64,000 bases of DNA from Asterias rubens (Eukaryota; Echinodermata; Asteroidea; Forcipulatida; Asteriidae): assembly GCF_902459465.1 (NCBI RefSeq), contig NC_047064.1:3932762-3996761 (forward strand). Direction: 5' to 3'. Shown piece after piece: positions 1 to 11,945 of this stretch (its first letter is position 1; each line of letters starts with the position of its first letter). The position numbers and the translations under genes were made by a program. The notes below the pieces were generated by a model. It searched no databases. It was not told the origin of the DNA and was given only the letters and a program-made list of their open reading frames with translations.

Positions 1-44
1 AAATATTTGGGTTGGTACATGTATAAACTTAAGTCGAATTTGAA

Positions 45-190
45 ACTTTGCATGGTGGAAATGTGATGTAGAAAGGTTTGCGGTAACACCATGTAATGAC
101 TATCTCTAATGAGTTGTGGTGATCCTGAAAAGAACCGTTGGTTTCAACTCGACGTTTCAATCGGTATGCTCTGATCGTCTTCTGGAAACT
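45..190. repeat. Interspersed repeat G, copy 1
   Basis: It contains CATGGTGGAAATGTGATG, GGTAACACCATGTAATG and the string GCTCTGATCGTCTTCTGG. The same blocks in the same order recur at 50.86-51.1 kb, and parts recur at 2.92-3.22 and 20.1-20.4 kb. No coding potential is seen. Confidence 0.6.
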
Positions 191-1947
191 TAATAAATCA
201 GTGAGCTTGCCGTAGGAAACTTTTTTTTCTTTCTCTCCAACAACCAATTCAGTAGTTTTTAATATAATAAATACAACCACACTCTGAATAATTCTTGTAA
301 TGATTTCACAAACCAGAAAAAAAAGTGTTTGCAAATAGTTGAAGATAATTAGTTGCAACGTAGCATATCAAAGTATTTTTGTTGTGTGGTCAACAATTCC
401 CTTTAATGCTATTGACACTAACGAACACAAGATCACAAAATAAGAACAGTCCAAGATAATGAGGTACTTTTAATGATAAAATACCAAATTTATTCATACA
501 AATACTGTCTTGTTGCATAAAATACCATGCATGGTATCATCAGTTAAAGATCCAATCTAGCAAAATTGTTAATTTCTATGCAGTGATGTGCATTTGGAAA
601 GAAATATCTTCTTTTATAATCTTAAGTTCCTCAAACTTCAGTTTTAGTAAATTGTTTATGTAACTACAGTTTTAAGAGAAATTTGTCACATTTTAATAAA
701 ATGCCATAAAAACTAAAAAATACATAAAACAATGTTACTTTGAAATTAAATCTACATCATTCACACTTTCTAATGGAATAAAGATTCAGAGTAGCAAAGT
801 TAAACATCTGACAAACTTCTCTGAAAAATTTGTTGAAGAATATTAAAATATAACATGACTATCCTACTATATTTTAAAACCGATACCTTAGTCTAATCAA
901 AATAACTTAGTATCGAGAAATTTATATTCATTCCATTTTAATAACAATATTAGTGTCCATATGGCGTGTTTGATGCTAAGCACAATGGCAGAATTTGTAA
1001 AACCGGAAGCCTTTGTTTTATCAACACAGAATATCAAGAAAAAATATTTGAATAGTTATTTTCTTGCTATTTTTCCAATTACCCGTTTGATGCTTCACAC
1101 AAGTTTCTACACTAACTTAACTGTATTTTTCTTCTTCTTATCAATAGGAAGTGAAACACACTGTTGATGATCTTTTTCAAAAATATTCTTTGGTTTGTTT
1201 TAAATAATGATTTCCTTTCCAGGCTCAATTTGTCAAACACAGAATTCTTTTCTTTGTCGCTCCTCTATCGAATAGTCTACCTACAACATTACACTAATCT
1301 TGGTGTGGTAGCCCAACATGGGAAATTTGCCGAGTATCAATGTAGAAGTAGACTGTTTCTCTACAAAGGTTCAAGAAAGGACTTGAATCCCTTTTTTTGC
1401 ATATTTTGTTGTGTGATTTGTCTCATCATACAACCACTGTGATTTTGCTAGCAGCAGGAAATGCAGGAAATGGGTATAAAGAAGTTCAACATTAACTTGG
1501 TCATAAATTATAAAATTAATCAAAGAAAACTCTTATTACACAGTGGTTATTTTGTTAAAAATTAACACAAAATTTAACACCCCTTAATAGGCCCCCATGC
1601 TTACATTGTTAAGAAAAATAAGACGAAATAAGGATTTTGTGTTCGGGAGAGACAAAAATTGTTCTTCAAAAATTCTGTCCAATAAACCTTTATCATGGTG
1701 CAGCCATCTTGAAATTGTCCCACTGATATCAATGTTACCAAAAACCGAGGCTGGAAGAACAAAAAAGTCTGGTTCCGATTTGCTGAATGATTATTAGCAT
1801 TCATTATTGTTATTGGATGCGAGGATCATGACCAAGATGGAGGTAGCCTGATAAAGGTATATAATATGATGACGAGGGCTCCATCATTTCATCTCTGCAT
1901 TCCATTAAATCAATTCCAATAAATAATAGCCAACTTTAACTCGGGCA

Positions 1948-1953
1948 TTTAAT
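1948..1953 (-). terminator. Candidate poly(A) signal of MSMO1 (ATTAAA)
   Basis: The minus strand reads ATTAAA about 105 bases after the MSMO1 stop codon. It is the common variant of AATAAA. A canonical AATAAA occurs much further on (plus-strand TTTATT at 489-494). The site is a weak call, because six-base matches are frequent in this AT-rich DNA. Confidence 0.2.
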
Positions 1954-2057
1954 TTAAATTCAAAACCCTCTTTTGAAATAAGTGATTTTGGAAAAAAATA
2001 TAATCACCAGGGGTGGAGCAAATTCTTAAAAGCGCTAGTTGGGTCAAATATTTGTCT

Positions 2058-5000
2058 TTAATCTTTCTTCTCTACTTTGGCTGCTTCCTTCTCATTGTAC
2101 TCGATGAATTGCTTGTCTGTGCCGAAGATCTTGTCCCAGTAAGTGAAGGTTGATGAATAATTCCCATTGAAGTTCATGTGGTGAAAATCATGGAAGCGGG
2201 CACCTGAAGGAGGGTGGATAATTACAAATTAGGTTTTGAATTTATAAGGCCATCGACTTTAGAAGGGAATAGAGTCAACTCTCTTTATTACAAGGGCACA
2301 ATTTCATAGAACTGCGAAGCATACAAATCTGCTTAGCGTGAAATTTCTTCTTTGATAAAAAAGACAGGAGTACCAACCAAATTTCCACGTGATTTTCAGG
2401 ATAAGCAAAGAACAGCTGAATACAAGTAAGCAGCAATATGCAACAAATGGAAATTTGGTTGGTAATCCTGTTTTTATCGAGGACGAAATTGCATGCAAAG
2501 CAAATTTGTGTGCTTAGCAGCTCTATGAAATTGGGCCCAGGTTGCTGGGACTGGCCAAATTACCTCTTTACAAAAGGAATGTAGTTGCAAGAGGAAATCA
2601 GAACAAAGAAACACAAAGCAGAAATGAGATTTCGGAATGTACTCTTCATAAGCAGAACCCTTAATTTAAGAATTCAAACCATTCAGCCACATTTTCGGAC
2701 AAATATGTGTAAATTAATTGATGGATGATGCTACCCCAGCGAATGGGGATACTCCAGGAATAGCCACCCCAGGGCCTGCTCTTGAGTAGGGGTAAGCAAA
2801 CAAAACCCCTGGGGTATTCTTGAAACATGCAGCCAGAAACCTGTGGGATAGGGACCTAAGCATGGACAACGTGAAAGCGCGCCGGGCTAACTCACTTTGG
2901 GCTAAAAAAACAGACTATTTTGGTTGCGGTAACACCATGTTTGTATCTACTTGCCAGGTAGAGTTTGTTCTTAGAGAACTGTCTTTCTTTATTCTACTAC
3001 CGTGGAGAAGATTTATCGGATGTTCGGGAGACTTCTCAGTTCTGAAAAAAATGTCCTGCTTTTAATTACTACCCGTGCGGAAGGTATAGAAAATTGGCTG
3101 GGACTACTACTTTAGCTTATAGGATCATAATTAACCACACTGCCGCGAAGTCAGTCCTTAATTTGGTCTCAACGTTTCGACTAGCTTGCTCTGATAGTCA
3201 TCGTCAGGAGACAAAGGAAAAGGACTGTGCGTGTATTCCACAAGAATAAAAGATGACATTGTGAAAAGGGCTCAAGTCATGTCTCTAAACAAGAGGAACC
3301 GAGTACCCACCTCCGTAGAAGGGTAGCAGGTGCAGTGGGTTGAGGGGGAGGTCGTAGCCACTGTGAACATCAATGGTCTCAAGTAGACGGAATGCCATCC
3401 ATCCCCATAGAAGCATCAGGTGGTTACAGGTCAGCATGATGCCCCACATGAAGCCTAGTCCAAGGACTGCAAAGACACAAACAAAGAATTGTTTTTGTTT
3501 AGCATTAGATGTCATTTTTACCATAATCTTTGGCGTAATAATAATAATATTGAAGTCTTATATAGCGCACGTACTGTATAACAAGGTATTCAAAGCGCTG
3601 AGTATATACAAGCTTTCAGAAAGATAGGTTATTGCAGTGATGAATTCTGAGACCCAATTATGTAGCACCTTATAAGGGTTTACAAGGTGCTACGGCGCAT
3701 TCAGCAGCCACAGCCAGGAACACCGGGACGATCCCCCTGCGCCTTGAACACCCAGCAGGGTGGCTATGTGTGCATTACAAGTCTTATTATTATTATTATT
3801 CTCTTTTCAAAAAGTGCACTGGGTTCTTTTACATGCGCTACACAACACATGGGACCAACGGCTTTACGTCCCATCTGAAGGACGAAGCAATGGTTAAGTG
3901 TCTTGCTTAAGGACACAAGTGTCACGGCTGGGGATGCCAAACATGTCGCAACTTCTTTAATTTTAAAACAATTCATGATGAACAAGTTCCTCAACTTTGA
4001 CCTCATGTTATAAAACACCTTTGATATCTTGTTATCTAAATCTAATTAACCATATCAAGTTTCGAGGAGTTTCACGTTTTTTTTCTTTTTGATATTACAA
4101 AATTACTTTGTCATGACGTGATGCAGGCTGGTTTTATAAAGGACCCCTATATAACAGCTTACAAAACCAAATCTGTTGAATTCTCAATAAATACGACCCT
4201 CATGAATCAGGGATGTCTCATGATGGCTAAATACCAGGGTACCCTCATGTTTCTTCATCCTACGCGTTTGATCAACACTCGACAGGAAGTCTCTTTACCC
4301 GCCTCAGTGATTTGGCCTTTTCCATCATTCCCTCGATAACGGCCCACTTACATAAAAATTCCTTTCACGACGACGACTGATGACATCATGAGCTTCTTTG
4401 CATGCGTGTTTATCCACGTATTTTTAGTTGTGTAAGATGTCCTTATTTAACTTTAAGTTCGGATGTGGTTACGTAAAATGTCCGCCACACCACTTGTTAT
4501 GAAACAAGCTTAATTTGAATCAAAATTCTTAAGAAAAGGTTTTTGGGGATTATAGAGCGAATAAATTGTTGGATCTATTGATTGGTTAGAGTCACTTTCC
4601 AGTTAATATCTAGTTCTGTTTCCTCTAACCAGGAATTTAAGCTGCCTGGGCCCAACTTCATAGAGCTGCTAAGCACGAAATTTGCCAAGCATTAAATTTC
4701 TTCCTTGATAAAAACAGGATTACCAACCAAATTTCCATTTGAGGCATATTGCTTTTTACTGGTATTCAGCTGTTGTTGGCGCATCCTGAAAGTCACGTGG
4801 AAATTCAGTTGCTAATCCTCTTTCTATCAAGGCAAAAATTTCATGCTAAGCAAATTGTTGCGCTTAGCAGCTCTATGAAATTGGGCCTTGTTCACAATAT
4901 CAAATTTTGTCCCTTGGTGATCATTGGTAGGCATGATAGGCGACAAGAGTTTTGTTGGGGCAAAAGCATCCCAACTGACTGCCAAGCGACAGCATCGGAT

Positions 5001-8000
5001 CAGGGACACAACTGATGACCAGTTATCATGCAAATTTATTATTTGTTCATAGATTTTAGAACCTATAGCTTTAAAGGAATTGCAGTTTATGTTATGAACC
5101 TTTCAGTCGTGTCAGTAATATGTTAATATGTTGATGGAGTCACGTAGGCCACAAGGCCATACTCAATAATTATTTTACTGGTTGTATTTTTTACGACCAT
5201 GGCTTCACTTCCTCAAGTTTTTATTACTTTGTGTGTTTAATTTTTAACTTCACAAAAGGTACACTTTTTAGTACATTTCGGTCTACGTGACTCGTGATTC
5301 ACCAATGACCAAATCGGGGGCAATGGCATGCTTAGGATTTTTGTGGGCAAGGGACTGCAAAGAAATTTCTTAATTTTGCAGCACAGCAGGAGCGCAGTAA
5401 GGTTATTTTTGGAGGATGGTATAGGACATTCTATTTTAGTTGATCTGTAATCACGATGTACAGGTGACCTGAAACTAAAGGGATATTTCGATGACAATGG
5501 GGACAAAACTAATTAAACAGGTCTGGTGACAATGTTTAGACCTATAAATAAAGAGATGGGGGGGGGGAAATTACCTTAAATAAAGAAATGCAAACAATTG
5601 CATATTGATAACATTGTTCATTAAAAGAACTACAATAACAAAGTAAACATTCTACAGGTACTGTACTTTGTACTCTTTGAGCCGATACTGTTTGATAATA
5701 CTTGATTTCAGATTGTTTGCTTTTTATCAGATGCTAAAATAGTAATGTGGCATAATGTATCTTGTCATTTAGTTTTTTTTTTTTAGCATTCAAGTTAACC
5801 ACTTCAGAAAGACAATAAAGATTACTCCCAAATTTCAGGATAAAGTGTCCATTTATATCTTGACATGTAGGTGTTCCGACAAAGAAAATTCTTCATCTGT
5901 GTAAACTATTCTCATCATAGATTTGGGATAAAATGAATCTGCACAATTTCAGATAATTTTGAAACTTATTTTTTTTAAACGATTTTGTATGGTATGAAAT
6001 AAAAGATGGCCCCAATACATTAGTGTTAATCAACTATTGGTACTATTAACTGATGGGACTACTTGACTCTTTAGTAACTGAGTATTACTGTAATGTTCAC
6101 ATAGAGCGCCGTACTTGTGAACAATGACATGACAATACATGCACTATTGTAAACAAGGCTTGACCAAAGGTCCTGTGTAGCCAATCATTTTTTAGAGAAT
6201 ATTTTTACACAATCTAAAACATGTTTTTGTTGTTTTGAATTGCTGAATTTTTTAGAAGGTTTAGAACTCAAAAGCTTCAGCAAACATTTGTGAATCTTAA
6301 AAAATGTTTTTGTTTTTAGAAAGGTAGACTGCCGGGCTTGTTTAGCTGTGGGTTTTAACTGGCCAAGTGGTTTGGAAAATTACTGGACTCTGGCGAGAGG
6401 TCCAAGGTTTATTTCAAGCCCAGACTCTGACATAACACTAGATAAACCTTTTGAGGAGTGTCACACAAAGCCTGAAAAAATGCCTTAACAATTGTAAGTA
6501 TTATTGTTACATGAAATAAATTAAAGCTTACTCATTGTCTCAGCAGGGTGGGCATACTCGGCAACAATACCAAATGGAGCCTGGAGAAGAAAAAAAAGGA
6601 AAACATCAAGTAAATTATTATATATTGCACTCTTTAGACAAATTACCCAAAAAATTTCAACTGAACAATTACCATTTAAAATATTGTACACTCAGTGTAC
6701 CCACAATGGGCCTGTAATTATACGTAGGCTGGTCTCTGTTGCCCCTGGTCTTGGCCTAGTTGCCCCAATGACACCAACAATGTTAAGTTCAATTTCCATT
6801 CAAAGTGTGTCCTAACAGGAATGTTTCAAAGGGGCAGACAGGCTTGCACTTGGGGCAATGGTCACTGTGGTCAATTGACAAGTGGTTAGATCGCAATCAC
6901 AAGGTTGTAGGTTCAAAACCAGCTTTAGAAGCTAAATGCTGTAGTCACGAATCACAATTGAATGATTTGTACATTTTATAATCATACACTACAATAAACC
7001 GTTGTTTGTATGGGAGAGATTTTTGCCGTTTCCAACTTGATGTTTAGTGGGTACAGTATATCCCCCTTGTATGTAGGAGCTTTGTCGAATTCCCATGTTG
7101 GGAAGATCATCTTATCAAACAAACAAACAAACCAAGGAGGAAACATCCACTAGCCGGTATAATTTGGGGCCTGTTTAAGGACCCCACAACCTATTTCGAC
7201 ATTGATTAAACTGACCTGGAAGTTGTGATGGATCTTGTGGATGTACTTGTAGATTCTCTTATCATGAAGGGCGCGGTGGAAGAAATAATGCCAAGTATCT
7301 TCAATGACGAGGCATACTAAGAATTGACCCATCAGAACATACCTGTATATTCACAAAGAAAGAAAAGAACTTGACAAATTTTGTGTGATCACACTAAGTT
7401 GTTACAGTGTTATTTTGCAAAATGAAAAGTTTCAACACGTGTTTGCATGCAGGTCTGGAATTGCATTGTTGAGAGGGCAAGGCCATTTTCAATTTGTAAA
7501 GGAAACACCCATTGCAGATTCCTATAAAAGTGTATGGGAAAGCTTTGGAGGGGCACTTAGGCCAAGACCAGGGCAAGGGAGGCCATGATGGCATTGATTG
7601 CCCCAGGCCTGTATGCTTCAAATTTGAAAAGGCAAGGGCACCAAGAAATGTTCGCCTTGGTGAAGGGCACTCTATGAGAAAATTGTAAAAACAACGGACC
7701 ACTTGTGCAAAAGGTTGTGATCCGATTGCTATTAAAGACAATGGACACTATTGGTAAATGTCAAAGACCAGTCTTCCCACTTGGTGTATCTAAACATATG
7801 TATAAAATAACAAACCTGTGAAAATTTGAGTTCAATTGGTCATCGAAGTTGCGAGATATGAATGAAACAAAAACAAAACCTTGTCACACCAAGTTGTGTG
7901 CTTTCAGATGCTTGATTTCGAGACCTCAAATTCTAAACTTGAGGTCTCAAAATCAAATTCGTGGAAAATTACTTCTTTCTCGAAAACTACATGTTTTTTC

Positions 8001-9722
8001 TACACAATGTTTTTTATTATCAACCTCTCCCCATTACTTGTTGCCAAGTAAGGTTTTATGCTGATAATTATTTTGAGTAATTACCAATAGTGTCCATTGC
8101 CTTTAAATTTGTGCATTGTTGCCGCTACGCGACGCTATATGACTTTTGGTTGTTCCGAACCAGTAATTTGTGTGATTTTTCATTATGTTATACTTTTAAA
8201 ATACATCAATGACAAATGTCAGTTATATAAAATATTTGTATACTATACAGCTATACATACCATGCCGGCATCTTGTCCCACTCAAACGATATATTGAAGA
8301 ACTCACAGTAGACATACGAACCGCATACCATCGGTAGCTGCACAAACAACTGGTTTACCAGAAGAATTCTCAGACATTTCCACTGGCTCGCTGCGGTTTC
8401 TGGTTTATCCTTTTGGATTTTGTACTTCCTCATGTATGGTATGAACTGGAAAGTAAACGCTGGAAAACTCAGCAGATAGTAGGTTGCCTGCAAATAAAAC
8501 AAAACATTAAATTAAAACAAATCAGTTAGGCCTATTGCAAACAACGATGCAATTAAGTTTAATATTATTTTACAAAATTGGTTTGTTTGTGCATTGTTTT
8601 TTTTTATATTATTATTTGTTTGTTTGTTTGCTCCTTTGAGCATCATCAGTTCTGTTTCCGCAGTAAATCAGTCATTGAGATCTAGAGGCAGGTATGTTGT
8701 CTAGGTAAAATTTTAATAGAAACACGATTAATAGCTTTAAACTGTTTAATAGTTTTTGTTTTGGGTACAAACACCTGACAAATAAGATGTCTCAGTGAAA
8801 ACATTGAAAGCTGCTAAATGAAGCATGGAAGCAAAACGAAATTTTGGGATTGAGAACAAAAACAATACCTATTAAAATATTTTGAAAGTAAAGCCATTAA
8901 TAACTATCGACTCTCAAGTTAGTTGCGATTACGTGACCCTCTTCGCCGTCTGGAGGAGGGTTATGTTATCGCATTCGCAACTACTCTCAAGTCACAAGTG
9001 ACAAGTCTCAATCAAGATCTGCAAAATAATACTATTTATTTATAATATCTTACTTATCACAATATCACAAAAATAATACTGAAATGGTTAGTTAATAATG
9101 AAGACCAAGATTTTTTAAATTTTGCGAAATCGAGAAAGCAGGCAGAAGGTTACATGTAGTTGCAATAACGTAAAACCCTCCTCCCAAAACGGCAATATAA
9201 ATGTATCCGCCGTTGGGAGGAGGGTTACGTTATCTCAACTAGCAGTGAGCTATCGTCTAGAATCTGTTCTATTCTATGTCACTATGTGTGTTCAGGAATT
9301 AAAATTGCAAAATATCACACTTTTTTCCTCTTTTTCAATCATCCACCCCCCCCCCCCCCCCACAAATTAATAGTAAAATTATAAAATTATATTTAAAATG
9401 TACCAACTCAGTTTCCCTTCTCCTACTCTAGGCCTACTACTAGTACTACTACAGTACTAGTAAAGACAAGTTGTGGTTTATATTTACTCTTTATTTACCG
9501 TTACAATTACTGGAATTTAAAAGTAAGATAATTTTAGGCAAACTTTTTTCTCACCATGTGAACCAAGACAGACCCGACGGTAGCTATCTGAAACCGGGTG
9601 TAGTTGTCAGTCATGTAGGTCCATGCTGATTCCATGGGTGGTTTGAGCGGATTCTCCGGTATGTACTCCAGGTACTCGCTGGCACTCAGCCGCATCGTCT
9701 CCATAATTCCTTCCTCAGCCAT
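2058..9722 (-). CDS. MSMO1: Methylsterol monooxygenase 1 (C-4 methylsterol oxidase)
   Basis: Six coding exons in transcript order: 9722-9555, 8487-8261, 7342-7216, 6580-6532, 3466-3311 and 2203-2058. All have AG/GT borders and their phases join without a break, giving 290 aa (human MSMO1 is 293). The family is an ER-membrane di-iron enzyme that oxidises the C-4 methyl groups of sterol intermediates. The sequence shows all three histidine boxes of the fatty-acid-hydroxylase superfamily: HYFFH (about residues 150-154), HKIHH (167-171) and HDFHH (247-251). It also keeps the family stretches [44 protein letters not shown] and [13 protein letters not shown]. The ATG at 9722 has G at -3 and G at +4 and matches the human N-terminus in length. 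Further upstream the frame has only a GTG, not an ATG. Introns 4 and 5 are long and repeat-filled. Nothing suggests a pseudogene. The orthology call is firm; enzyme activity is inferred from the family. Confidence 0.95.
2292..2539. mobile_element. Inverted-repeat element C, copy 1 (MSMO1 intron 5)
   Basis: The left end reads GGGCACAATTTCATAGAACTGC and the right end is its complement, GCAGCTCTATGAAATTGGGCCC. Inner arms also pair (AAATTTCTTCTTTGATAAAA against TTTTTATCGAGGACGAAATT), and the centre carries ACCAACCAAATTTCC with its complement. This is a non-autonomous MITE-like element of about 245 bp. It lies just upstream of exon 6 in the gene's reading direction. Confidence 0.7.
2920..3225. repeat. 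Interspersed repeat G, copy 2 (diverged)
   Basis: It starts with GGTTGCGGTAACACCATGTT and ends near TTGCTCTGATAGTCATCGTC, the same two landmark blocks seen in the other copies, here more diverged. It lies in MSMO1 intron 5. Confidence 0.5.
3534..3935. mobile_element. SINE-like repeat E, copy 1
   Basis: One side carries an ATT microsatellite and TCTTATATAGCGCACGTACT. The other side carries ACCAACGGCTTTACGTCCC, GAAGGACGAAGCAATGG and CTTGCTTAAGGACACAAGTG. The same blocks occur in opposite orientation at 42.98-43.25 kb. I recall this block as a common short interspersed repeat in echinoderms, from memory only. It lies in MSMO1 intron 4. Confidence 0.6.
4648..4888. mobile_element. Inverted-repeat element C, copy 2 (MSMO1 intron 4)
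   Basis: It begins GGGCCCAACTTCATAGAGCT and ends AGCTCTATGAAATTGGGCC. The inner blocks (AAATTTCTTCCTTGATAAAA, ACCAACCAAATTTCC) match copy 1 at 2.3 kb in order and orientation. It is about 240 bp with no coding potential. Confidence 0.75.
6880..7110 (+). mobile_element. tRNA-like SINE fragment
   Basis: The segment has a pol III B-box match, GGTTCAAAACC at 6910-6920, preceded at a suitable distance by an A-box-like AAGTGGTTAGATC. It is followed by an unrelated tail and a CAAA-type microsatellite near 7118. It does not fold as an obvious complete tRNA, so a tRNA-derived SINE remnant is the best reading. It lies in MSMO1 intron 3. Confidence 0.4.
7480..7690. repeat. Interspersed repeat I, copy 1
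   Basis: The blocks GGCAAGGGCACCAAGAAATG, GGTGAAGGGCACTCTATGAG and GCCCCAGGCCTGTATGC have inverted counterparts at 13.64-13.81 kb (CATAGGGTGCCCTTTACCAA and GAATACAGGCCTGCAGG). It sits in the intron after MSMO1 exon 2, next to MITE-A copy 1. Confidence 0.5.
7731..8106. mobile_element. MITE-A copy 1
   Basis: The ends are TTAAAGACAATGGACACTAT and TTACCAATAGTGTCCATTGC followed by CTTTAAA, an inverted pair. Inside are the family landmarks TGTGAAAATTTGAG, TGCTTGATTTCGAGACCTCA, GGAAAATTACTTCTTTCTCG and AGGTTTTATGCTGATAATTA. It is about 375 bp, non-coding, in the intron between MSMO1 exons 2 and 3. Confidence 0.85.
8921..8985. repeat. Small palindromic element D, copy 1
   Basis: AGTTGCGATTACGTGACCCTC pairs with GAGGGTTATGTTATCGC...GCAACT after a short centre. 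Related palindromes occur at 9.16 and 13.30 kb, so this is a short repeated foldback unit rather than a chance hairpin. Confidence 0.6.
9156..9241. repeat. Small palindromic element D, copy 2
   Basis: GTAGTTGCAATAACGTAAAAC and CCTCCTCCC pair with GGGAGGAGGGTTACGTTATC...CAACTA. It lies in MSMO1 intron 1, about 170 bases from copy 1. Confidence 0.6.
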
Positions 9723-9801
9723 GACTGGGCTTTTGTTGAGGATTTCACTGCTGGCCGGAGGTTGCTGCTTGCACACAAATGTGGGCTGCGAATGCCTTCA
9801 G

Positions 9802-9828
9802 CTTTATATAACAAGATACTTATATAAA
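9802..9828 (-). promoter_or_regulatory. Candidate TATA boxes of MSMO1
   Basis: On the minus strand TATATAAAG reads from 9810 to 9802, about 80 bases upstream of the MSMO1 ATG, and a second TTATATAAG lies just upstream (about 9828-9820). The spacing would give a short 5' UTR of roughly 50 bases. No transcript evidence is available; AT-rich DNA can give such matches by chance. Confidence 0.35.
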
Positions 9829-10676
9829 TGGGGAAATGGTGTGTATGTGCTGGTACTTTTCGTGGATTTGGACGTTTCGATCTCCCCCCGCTACGAAAAC
9901 AAGTCCACCGCTGATCGACCGCTCTCGTTGTTGTTGCGATGTGTATTCTTTTCGAGGTGCAGTCTCTCTTCGGTTATGCAATCATGACACGAGCTTATCA
10001 CGTAACATCGCGTGATATGTCGAGTGTCGTCTGCTGAATCGAAGCGCACGTACGCCAGCAAGTTTGCTCGACCCCACCAACGTTATCTGTAGGGTAGTTA
10101 AGAGCAACCAGGGGCTATTACTACGGAGAGAAGGTCCAATGTCGTTCTCGTTCTCAAAAGTAATCCAGTGAATGGGGGGGGGGGGTAATAATAACAATAA
10201 TAATAATAAAAATGAAAACTTATAAAGCGCACAAATCCACAGAAGTGCTCATGGCGCTAAAATACAAACAATAGCATTTATTAATATACAATAGCAACAA
10301 CACAAATTAACGTGGGGCGGGCGTGGACACAGAGCCGTACAATAAGAGGTGAGTGCCGTAAGCGGTGAATCAGTGGCCTGGAAAATCGGTCCCAGGGAAA
10401 TCCGTCACCCAGAAAGAAATTATGGGATGGAGGAAGATGACTCAAAGGAGGGCGTTATCAGAAATAAGTTTGCATGAGTTCGCAATGGGGGAGGGAGCGG
10501 GACCGATCCTGCTATAGCGGGCGATGCATCAGAGGGAAACCCACCTTTGACAGGACTTAATTTTTTTTAAAATTTTATGTACTGATGTTTTTTTAACTCT
10601 CAACTGTGCGTGAACAGTTTTATTTTTCAATTACCAGGGCCATGTCAGTGTTGTTATAAATCAATCCCAGTAATTT

Positions 10677-10696
10677 ATGTATTTATTTATTTATTT

Positions 10697-10777
<81 letters not shown>

Positions 10778-10857
10778 TTTTTTATTTTTTATTTTTTATT
10801 TTTTATTTTTTATTTTTTATTTTTTTTATTTTTTGGGGGGAGGGGGGGGGGGGGGGC
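10677..10857. repeat. TTTA microsatellite with T-rich and G-rich tail
   Basis: About 100 bases of (TTTA)n are followed by repeated A(T)6 units and then a tract of about 15 G. It produces long but meaningless reading frames. Another G tract lies at about 10.89 kb. Confidence 0.9.
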
Positions 10858-11190
10858 TATCCTTGGCTTGGTGTGCATTTTGTCTTTATTGGGGGGGGGG
10901 GGGTCATAGTCTATCCTCTCAATTTTGTGTATTTCATTCATTAGATTTATTGTGAGACAAAGGGACTGTTCAAATTCAACAGTGGATGAGTAGAGACTCT
11001 TAAACCGTCCGCCAGCATCATAATATGCAACTTTACTGCCACCTACGCGTTCGAATCTCCAAAGTCTACACTCACTTTATTTCAATACGCACGATAAACG
11101 GGTATTATGTGTTTTTGTTTTGTTATTTCAGCCTAGATTGAACAATCCGAGCCATTAACTTTTGGGAATTGTGGATGATCAAAACAATTA

Positions 11191-11526
11191 TAAAAGAAAG
11201 TGGACACACTATTTGGTAATTATTTATTGTCAATTCTCACTTGGTGGTGGGGGGGGGGGGTATCTCAACATGTATGCATGAACAAACCTGTGAAAATTTG
11301 AGCTCCATTGGTCGTCGATGTTGCGAGGGTAATATGGAAGAAGAAAAAAACACCCTTGTCACTCGAGGTTGTATCAGATGCGTGATTTCGGGACCTCACA
11401 TTCTAAATCTGGGGTCTCGAAATTAAATTTATTAGTGGAAAAATTACTTCTTTCTCGCAAACAACGTTACTTCAGGATTCAGAGGGAGCCACCTCCATGG
11501 TAATACCAATAGTGTCCAAATTAAAA
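11191..11526. mobile_element. MITE-A copy 2 (truncated, diverged)
   Basis: It has the family ends AAAGTGGACACACTATTTGG and ACCAATAGTGTCCA, and the inner landmarks TGTGAAAATTTGAGCTC, GATGCGTGATTTCGGGACCT and AAAATTACTTCTTTCTCG. A G tract interrupts the segment after the left end. It is about 335 bp, upstream of NIFK. Confidence 0.75.
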
Positions 11527-11945
11527 GACTACATTGTCGGCCGGCCGGCTATAGGCTAGGCGCGGCCTAGTCCTATACTAATGTATAGGTACATGCTTAG
11601 TAGGTATGTGTAAAGTTACAGCCGAATACATTGTCAGGGTCAACAATTCACTCAATTAGCCAATTTTCTAAAAAGAAAGATTTTCAGTGACAAAGAGTAT
11701 AGTGCCAGCATGAAGTTCGGTTTGTGGAAACCGGAATTTACACGTGTCAACTAAACTTATCGTAAACACACTCGATGACGAGGTTGATCTTTTGCATGAA
11801 CTGCACGTTTTTAAATGTGTCACTCGATCGCTCAGTAGATAGTCTGGCTCATTGATTATATTTATTGGATGAGCTTGTATCTATCAAGCGTTGGGTACCA
11901 GACCTAAGCTACACGTGCAGTTTTGCAAGGTGAAAATCGTCAAAA

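Larger units (their letters stand above)
1..2057. other. Non-coding: 3' flank of MSMO1 and intergenic DNA
   Basis: The last few hundred bases are probably the MSMO1 3' UTR. Positions about 45-190 carry a copy of the interspersed repeat with GGTAACACCATGTAATG and TATGCTCTGATCGTCTTC, also seen near 2.9, 20.1 and 50.9 kb. The remainder is AT-rich with only short unconvincing reading frames. Confidence 0.5.
9811..11945. other. Intergenic DNA between MSMO1 and NIFK
   Basis: The two genes diverge from this 2.1-kb gap, so it should hold both promoters. It contains a REP-like tail at about 10.19-10.27 kb (ATAAAGCGCACAAATCCACA), the TTTA microsatellite at 10.68 kb, G tracts and MITE-A copy 2. No gene is seen. 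Just left of NIFK, 11.54-11.58 kb is locally GC-rich (GGCCGGCCGGC). Confidence 0.5.

Noticed and set aside
1164-1442. 92-aa open frame left of MSMO1
   Set aside because: Composition typical of translated AT-rich non-coding DNA; no domain or splice evidence.
9723-9776. Upstream in-frame extension of MSMO1 from a GTG
   Set aside because: The ATG at 9722 has good context and matches the family's length; the GTG is not expected to start translation in an animal mRNA.
10066-10080. ACCCCACC as a sterol-response element for MSMO1
   Set aside because: A match of seven or eight bases, about 350 bases upstream and on the other strand; too weak to call.
10610-10955. Open frames rich in YLFI in the TTTA tract
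   Set aside because: Pure translation of a microsatellite and homopolymer tract.
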